Below are positions 61,214-64,000 of a stretch of 64,000 bases of DNA, in pieces; position 1 is the first letter of the stretch, and each line of letters starts with the position of its first letter. Position numbers and translations under genes: made by a program. Source of the stretch: CBDBBY01 sp965205055. Lineage in GTDB: Bacteria; Pseudomonadota; Alphaproteobacteria; Rhodobacterales; Rhodobacteraceae. The DNA lies in assembly GCA_965205055.1 (NCBI GenBank), contig OZ242030.1:1984001-2048000 (forward strand), written 5' to 3'. Below the pieces are notes generated by a model. The model had not been told where the DNA came from and did no database searches. It saw only the letters and a list, made by a program, of their open reading frames with translations.

Positions 61214-62189
61214 AGGTTGAACGAAAATTCGGCAGCTTCGCCTAGATGTTGAGTGGCCTCGCCAAGATGTGGCAACTTTTGTCAACTTCGAAACCGACAA
61301 AAGGATGCCGGACATGCCCTGGAACGAGACCGCCAAGACCCAGTTTGCACGCCCTCGGGATCGGTTCGGAAGCGATTTGACGGATGAGGAATGGAATTTG
61401 GTCGAACCGTGTCTTCCGCCGCAGGCCAGGAGAGGACGCCCCCGCAAGACCGACCTTCGGGAGGTGGCCGACGCGATCCAGTACGTGCGCGACACCGGAT
61501 GCCAGTGGCGGGCACTTCCTCCATGTTTTCCGGCAGCTGCGACGGTCCAGTACTATTTCCATCTCTGGAGTCGCGAGGGGATTTTCGCCCGGATGATGGA
61601 CAAGCTTCGCGCCCTCGGGCGCAAGCTGGCCGGACGCTCCGCGACCCCGACCGCTGCGGCGATCGACACCCAATCGGCGGAGACGACGGAGAGCGGCGGG
61701 CCTTCGGGCTGCGACGCGGGCAAGAAGGCCGAGGGGCGCAAGCGCCACCTCGTCGTCGACGTTTTGGGGCTCCCGCTCGGGCTCGCCGTCCACGCGGCTT
61801 CGGTGCAGGATCGGGACGGAGCTCCGGCGGTGATCCTCGGAGTGCTGGAGAAGGCGCCGCACATCCAGAAAATCTGGGCGGACGGCGGATGCCGAGGAGA
61901 GAAGCTGGCGTCCGCGCTCACGAAGCTCGGCATCGGAACCGTTCTTGAGATCGTCAAAAAACCCAAGGATGTCAAGGGGTTCACGGTTCTCCATCGCCGC
62001 TGGGTCGTGGAGCGGACCTTCGCCTGGATGTCGCGCTGCCGGCGTCTGGCGAAGGACTGCGAGCGGAGCTTGGAGAGCTCCTTGGCGTGGGCGCAGCTGG
62101 CCGCGTGCCGCTTCATGATGCGCCGGATCGCAAGGGCCGCAACATGCTGATGATAAATGATAAAATCGGATTCATGAATTTCCGTTCAT
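61214..62189 (+). mobile_element. IS5-family element nested in the IS630 element
   Basis: 976 bases. ACTCTCAG stands on both sides (61206-61213 and 62190-62197) and would be single after excision, so it is an 8-bp target duplication. The ends are partly inverted: TTGAACGAAAATTC near the left edge and GAATTTCCGTTCAT at the right. The transposase inside is full length. Confidence 0.82.
61269..62150 (+). CDS. IS5-family transposase
   Basis: 293 residues; ATGs at 61305 and 61314 are possible later starts. N-terminal block SDLTDEEWNLVEPCLPP, then VRDTGCQWRALPPCFP. DDE core: AAIDTQSAETTESGG, IWADGGCRGEKL and WVVERTFAWMSRCRRLAKD. The frame is intact and nothing obvious is missing. A decayed copy of its C-terminus is found at 63.1 kb. 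Confidence 0.88.
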   Translation: MATFVNFETDKRMPDMPWNETAKTQFARPRDRFGSDLTDEEWNLVEPCLPPQARRGRPRKTDLREVADAIQYVRDTGCQWRALPPCFPAAATVQYYFHLWSREGIFARMMDKLRALGRKLAGRSATPTAAAIDTQSAETTESGGPSGCDAGKKAEGRKRHLVVDVLGLPLGLAVHAASVQDRDGAPAVILGVLEKAPHIQKIWADGGCRGEKLASALTKLGIGTVLEIVKKPKDVKGFTVLHRRWVVERTFAWMSRCRRLAKDCERSLESSLAWAQLAACRFMMRRIARAATC

Positions 62190-62509
62190 ACTCTCAGAAA
62201 GCGCCAAATCGAGGCGAGACTCGCCGCGACGCCTCGCCCGCCAAGCCAATCCTGCAGCCCCGCCGGCGTAATTGCCGGACAGGCCTTGATCCGCTCAAGG
62301 ATCCAAGCCCGGCATCCCGCAAGCTTCGGCGCGCGGCGCGTGCCCATCCGGCTCGGACCGGCCGATCCCGTGTCGGAATATCGCCGAGCCCATTTGATCA
62401 CGCTCGACGCGGCCACCCGCAACTCCTTCGCAACGCTCCGGCGGCTTTCGCCCGCCGGCGCCTTCTCGACCGCGCGCATCCGCAAATCGTCCGGATAAGG
62501 TCTGGGCAT
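62186..62509 (-). pseudogene. IS630 transposase, N-terminal half
   Basis: Starts MPRPYPDDLRMRAVEKAPAG with the helix-turn-helix ESRRSVAKELRVAASSVIKW and the second one up to SIWRFLR, where the IS5-family element interrupts the gene. It continues in frame at 61213 on the other side of the insertion. Confidence 0.85.
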
Positions 62510-62616
62510 CCGTTCCGTCCTTCATCCTTCGTCTTGAAACCAAGGACACAAACCATGTCGGAACAGCAAAGGGAATCCCTGAACAGTACGATTCCACCTT
62601 GGTGAAAAACGCTCTA

Positions 62617-63119
62617 GGCGGCTGCGAGGCGGCAAGCCCTCCAATCAAGGAAGTCGGGCCAGCGCCTGTTTTCGAGGCAGCATCTGATGGCGAGCACGGC
62701 GTTGGCACCCGCTTTCGACCAGCGGCGCCCGGCCTATCAACATGACACACTTGACTCTGCGTTCTGCCCTATGGCGGCCTGCTGCCGGGTGGCCGAACGC
62801 TCCGCCGAACCCGACAATCCTCGAATCCGCGGTCGAAGCGCCGGATTCCAGAGGTCGAATCGGCAACCGCTCCTCGGAATCCTTAAGTTCCGGGTTGCGT
62901 GGACGATCTTCGTGCCGCAGATGCAGCGAAACCGAACCACAAGGGCACACGGAATGATCACCGAGTCAAGCGTGGGAAATTGATAGGTGCGCGGGTCTTC
63001 GGAAACCGGTCCGGAACCGATCCATGCTGCACCGCGAACGCCGCGTTGGCAACCCTCCGAAACGCCGAAACCGGGCCGCGCGCGAAAGCGCAAAGCAGAC
63101 TTCACCAAAAAATATGGAC
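62617..63119 (-). pseudogene. ISKra4-family remnant with internal deletion
   Basis: The left part (62617-62735) encodes on the minus strand SDAASKTGAGPTSLIGG and, in the next frame, the equivalents of AVKCCFENRRWPDFLDW. The right part (about 62990-63119) matches, in reverse, the leader of the intact element at 27240-27370 and ends in CCAAAAAATATGGACCACA, a degenerate terminus. Most of the transposase is missing. The IS630 element lies directly at its left edge. Confidence 0.6.
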
Positions 63120-63260
63120 CACACCCTCGCTTGGATGTTGCGCTGGCGTCGTCTGGCGAAAGACTATGAATGAAGCTTGCAGAGTTCTGCGGCGCGAGAT
63201 CGGCCGGTCGAGTGCAGATTCATGATGTGCCGGGTCGGACGGGCTGCAGCATGCTGAAAA
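63107..63260 (+). pseudogene. IS5-family transposase C-terminal remnant
   Basis: HTLAWMLRWRRLAKDYE, a stop, SLQSSAARDR and CRFMMCRVGRAAAC parallel the C-terminus of the intact IS5 transposase at 62.0-62.15 kb (TFAWMSRCRRLAKDCE...CRFMMRRIARAATC). Only the last 50 codons remain. The following 63261-63699 shows no gene. Confidence 0.7.
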
Positions 63261-63689
63261 TAAACAACATAATTCGCAACAGCGAATTTTGATTCGTATT
63301 CTTGGAGCGCGTCAAGTTCGAATCATTTTTCTCAAGTTCCGCCGATGATCGCTGCCCGCTCGCACGGGAACCTCGAGAACCGATTCTGGCCGCGTACATC
63401 ATGTGCTGAATGCGGTTGATCGGTCGTTGAGGGTGTTCTGGCATGAAAAAGGCATCATTTGTCCGCGAACCGGAGGTCGCGGACACTGAGTTCGAATTGC
63501 AGGGCTGTCGCCAACAGAAGCGCACCTATTCCGCCAGCATATGTGTCAAGCGGCATTGTGGATGTCATGCATTTGCCTCACTCTCGAAGAGACGATTTAT
63601 CACTAACATTTTCATTTTTTCACTTGCTACACTTATTTCTGTTGTGTTCAGGGACAAACCAACCTTTTTTTGACCCAAGCAAGACAGGC

Positions 63690-63694
63690 GGAGG
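63690..63694 (+). promoter_or_regulatory. Shine-Dalgarno site of the antitoxin-like gene
   Basis: GGAGG, 5 bases before ATG 63700. It selects this ATG over an upstream in-frame start at 63670. Confidence 0.6.
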
Positions 63695-63699
63695 ACGAC

Positions 63700-64000
63700 A
63701 TGCCGCGCGATGGGAATGTGAAAGAGCTAACTCGGAGGCTGCCCACGAATGACGAGATCGCGAATGCTGCGGAGGCCTCTCGAGCTTTGGCCCATGCTCA
63801 ATCCGGGTCAGGTCGTTTGGTGCTCGGCGGAGAGAACGGAGACAACGTTCAGCTAGAGCGTTTTTCACTAAGTTTGACCCACTGTACCCGTCCCGTATCC
63901 TGGTAAAGCCCAACGGAGATTGGAGAATTCTCAGATTGAACTGGGTCAACCTTAGTGAAAAACGCTCTAGCGCCTGCGATCGCTGATCTGATTGTCACTC
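63700..64000 (+). pseudogene. Antitoxin-like gene truncated by a MITE, runs off the window
   Basis: The first 51 codons read like the N-terminus of excisionase-fold antitoxins (LPTNDEIANAAEASRALAHA...LVLGGENGDNVQ). A MITE then begins inside codon 52. Behind it, in the same frame, LAPAIADLIVT continues the family pattern. The inserted 114 bases are a multiple of three, but a stop (TAA at 63904-63906) inside the MITE truncates the protein to 68 residues. The DNA-binding part and any toxin gene lie beyond the window edge. Family assignment rests on pattern memory, not on a search. Confidence 0.55.
63856..63967 (+). mobile_element. IS630-related MITE
   Basis: 112 bases with ends GAGCGTTTTTCACTAAG and CTTAGTGAAAAACGCTC, flanked by TA on both sides (63854-63855, 63968-63969). 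The inverted repeat extends to about 26 bases with one mismatch (TTTGACCCA against GTTGACCCA). The ends are those of the IS630 element at 60.6-62.6 kb. There is no coding capacity, so it moves only with a transposase supplied in trans. Confidence 0.85.

Larger units (their letters stand above)
60564..62614 (-). mobile_element. IS630-family element, interrupted by an IS5-family element
   Basis: Ends are GAGCGTTTTTCACTAAG (left) and the near-perfect complement CTTGGTGAAAAACGCTC (right), each bordered by TA (60562-60563 and 62615-62616), the normal IS630 target duplication. The interior contains a transposase in two halves with the IS5-family element between them. Removing 61214-62197 restores the reading frame across the junction. 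Confidence 0.85.

Overview
The window reads as accessory chromosome of a GC-rich alphaproteobacterium. The best guess is a Rhodobacterales- or Rhodospirillales-like, possibly host-associated, organism. This is inferred from the gene families (imelysin iron locus, glutamine-type ABC operons with amino-acid-derivative catabolism, GMC oxidoreductases, FCD-type GntR regulator) and from the heavy load of insertion sequences and their debris. Ankyrin and TbpB-like proteins are compatible with a host-associated life but do not prove it. I see no rRNA, tRNA or CRISPR array.

Layout. 0-4.7 kb: a TPP-dependent enzyme, a broken tandem zinc-finger gene, an ankyrin protein and an IS5-type remnant. 5-9.7 kb (minus): a tightly overlapping six-gene operon for a succinate dehydrogenase/fumarate reductase and a two-subunit class I fumarase. 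10-11.2 kb (minus): an AbiEii-like nucleotidyltransferase with a small overlapping partner, a candidate toxin-antitoxin pair. 11.4-17.5 kb: a GMC oxidoreductase, a repetitive tail-anchored coiled-coil protein and a HelD-like helicase with a putative nuclease insert. 17.6-23.5 kb (minus): an iron locus (DUF1513, imelysin, di-haem DUF1111, imelysin, unknown protein). 24-31 kb: an island bracketed by a 195-bp direct repeat. It carries a TbpB-like lipoprotein behind a C10 tract, an intact ISKra4-family element with target duplication, and a decayed IS1634-family element.

31-45 kb is the most coherent system. A ten-gene minus-strand operon (aminotransferase, deacylase, aldehyde dehydrogenase, racemase-family protein, two permeases, binding protein, FrhB-like iron-sulfur protein, ATPase, alpha/beta hydrolase) faces a plus-strand set (M24 hydrolase, EutA-like protein, GntR regulator, GMC oxidoreductase) across a promoter that contains an AT palindrome. 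The architecture resembles ectoine degradation: import, ring or amide opening, deacylation, transamination, oxidation. It lacks visible eutB and eutC and has extra enzymes, so it probably handles a related but different N-acylated or cyclic amino-acid derivative.

45-53.4 kb is a scrap yard: an AT-rich PIN-domain gene, IS21, IS5, ISAs1 and ISKra4 remnants, an amidase, and a tandem duplication of about 2 kb that holds two paralogous small lipoproteins. The duplicated amidase tail is split by an IS630-type element. 53.6-59.6 kb: a second amino-acid ABC operon, a membrane desaturase/hydroxylase coupled to a Rieske ferredoxin, and a small membrane protein. 59.8-64 kb: a secreted protein, an IS630-family element split by an IS5-family element, more remnants, and at the edge an antitoxin-like gene truncated by a MITE whose ends match the nearby IS630 element.
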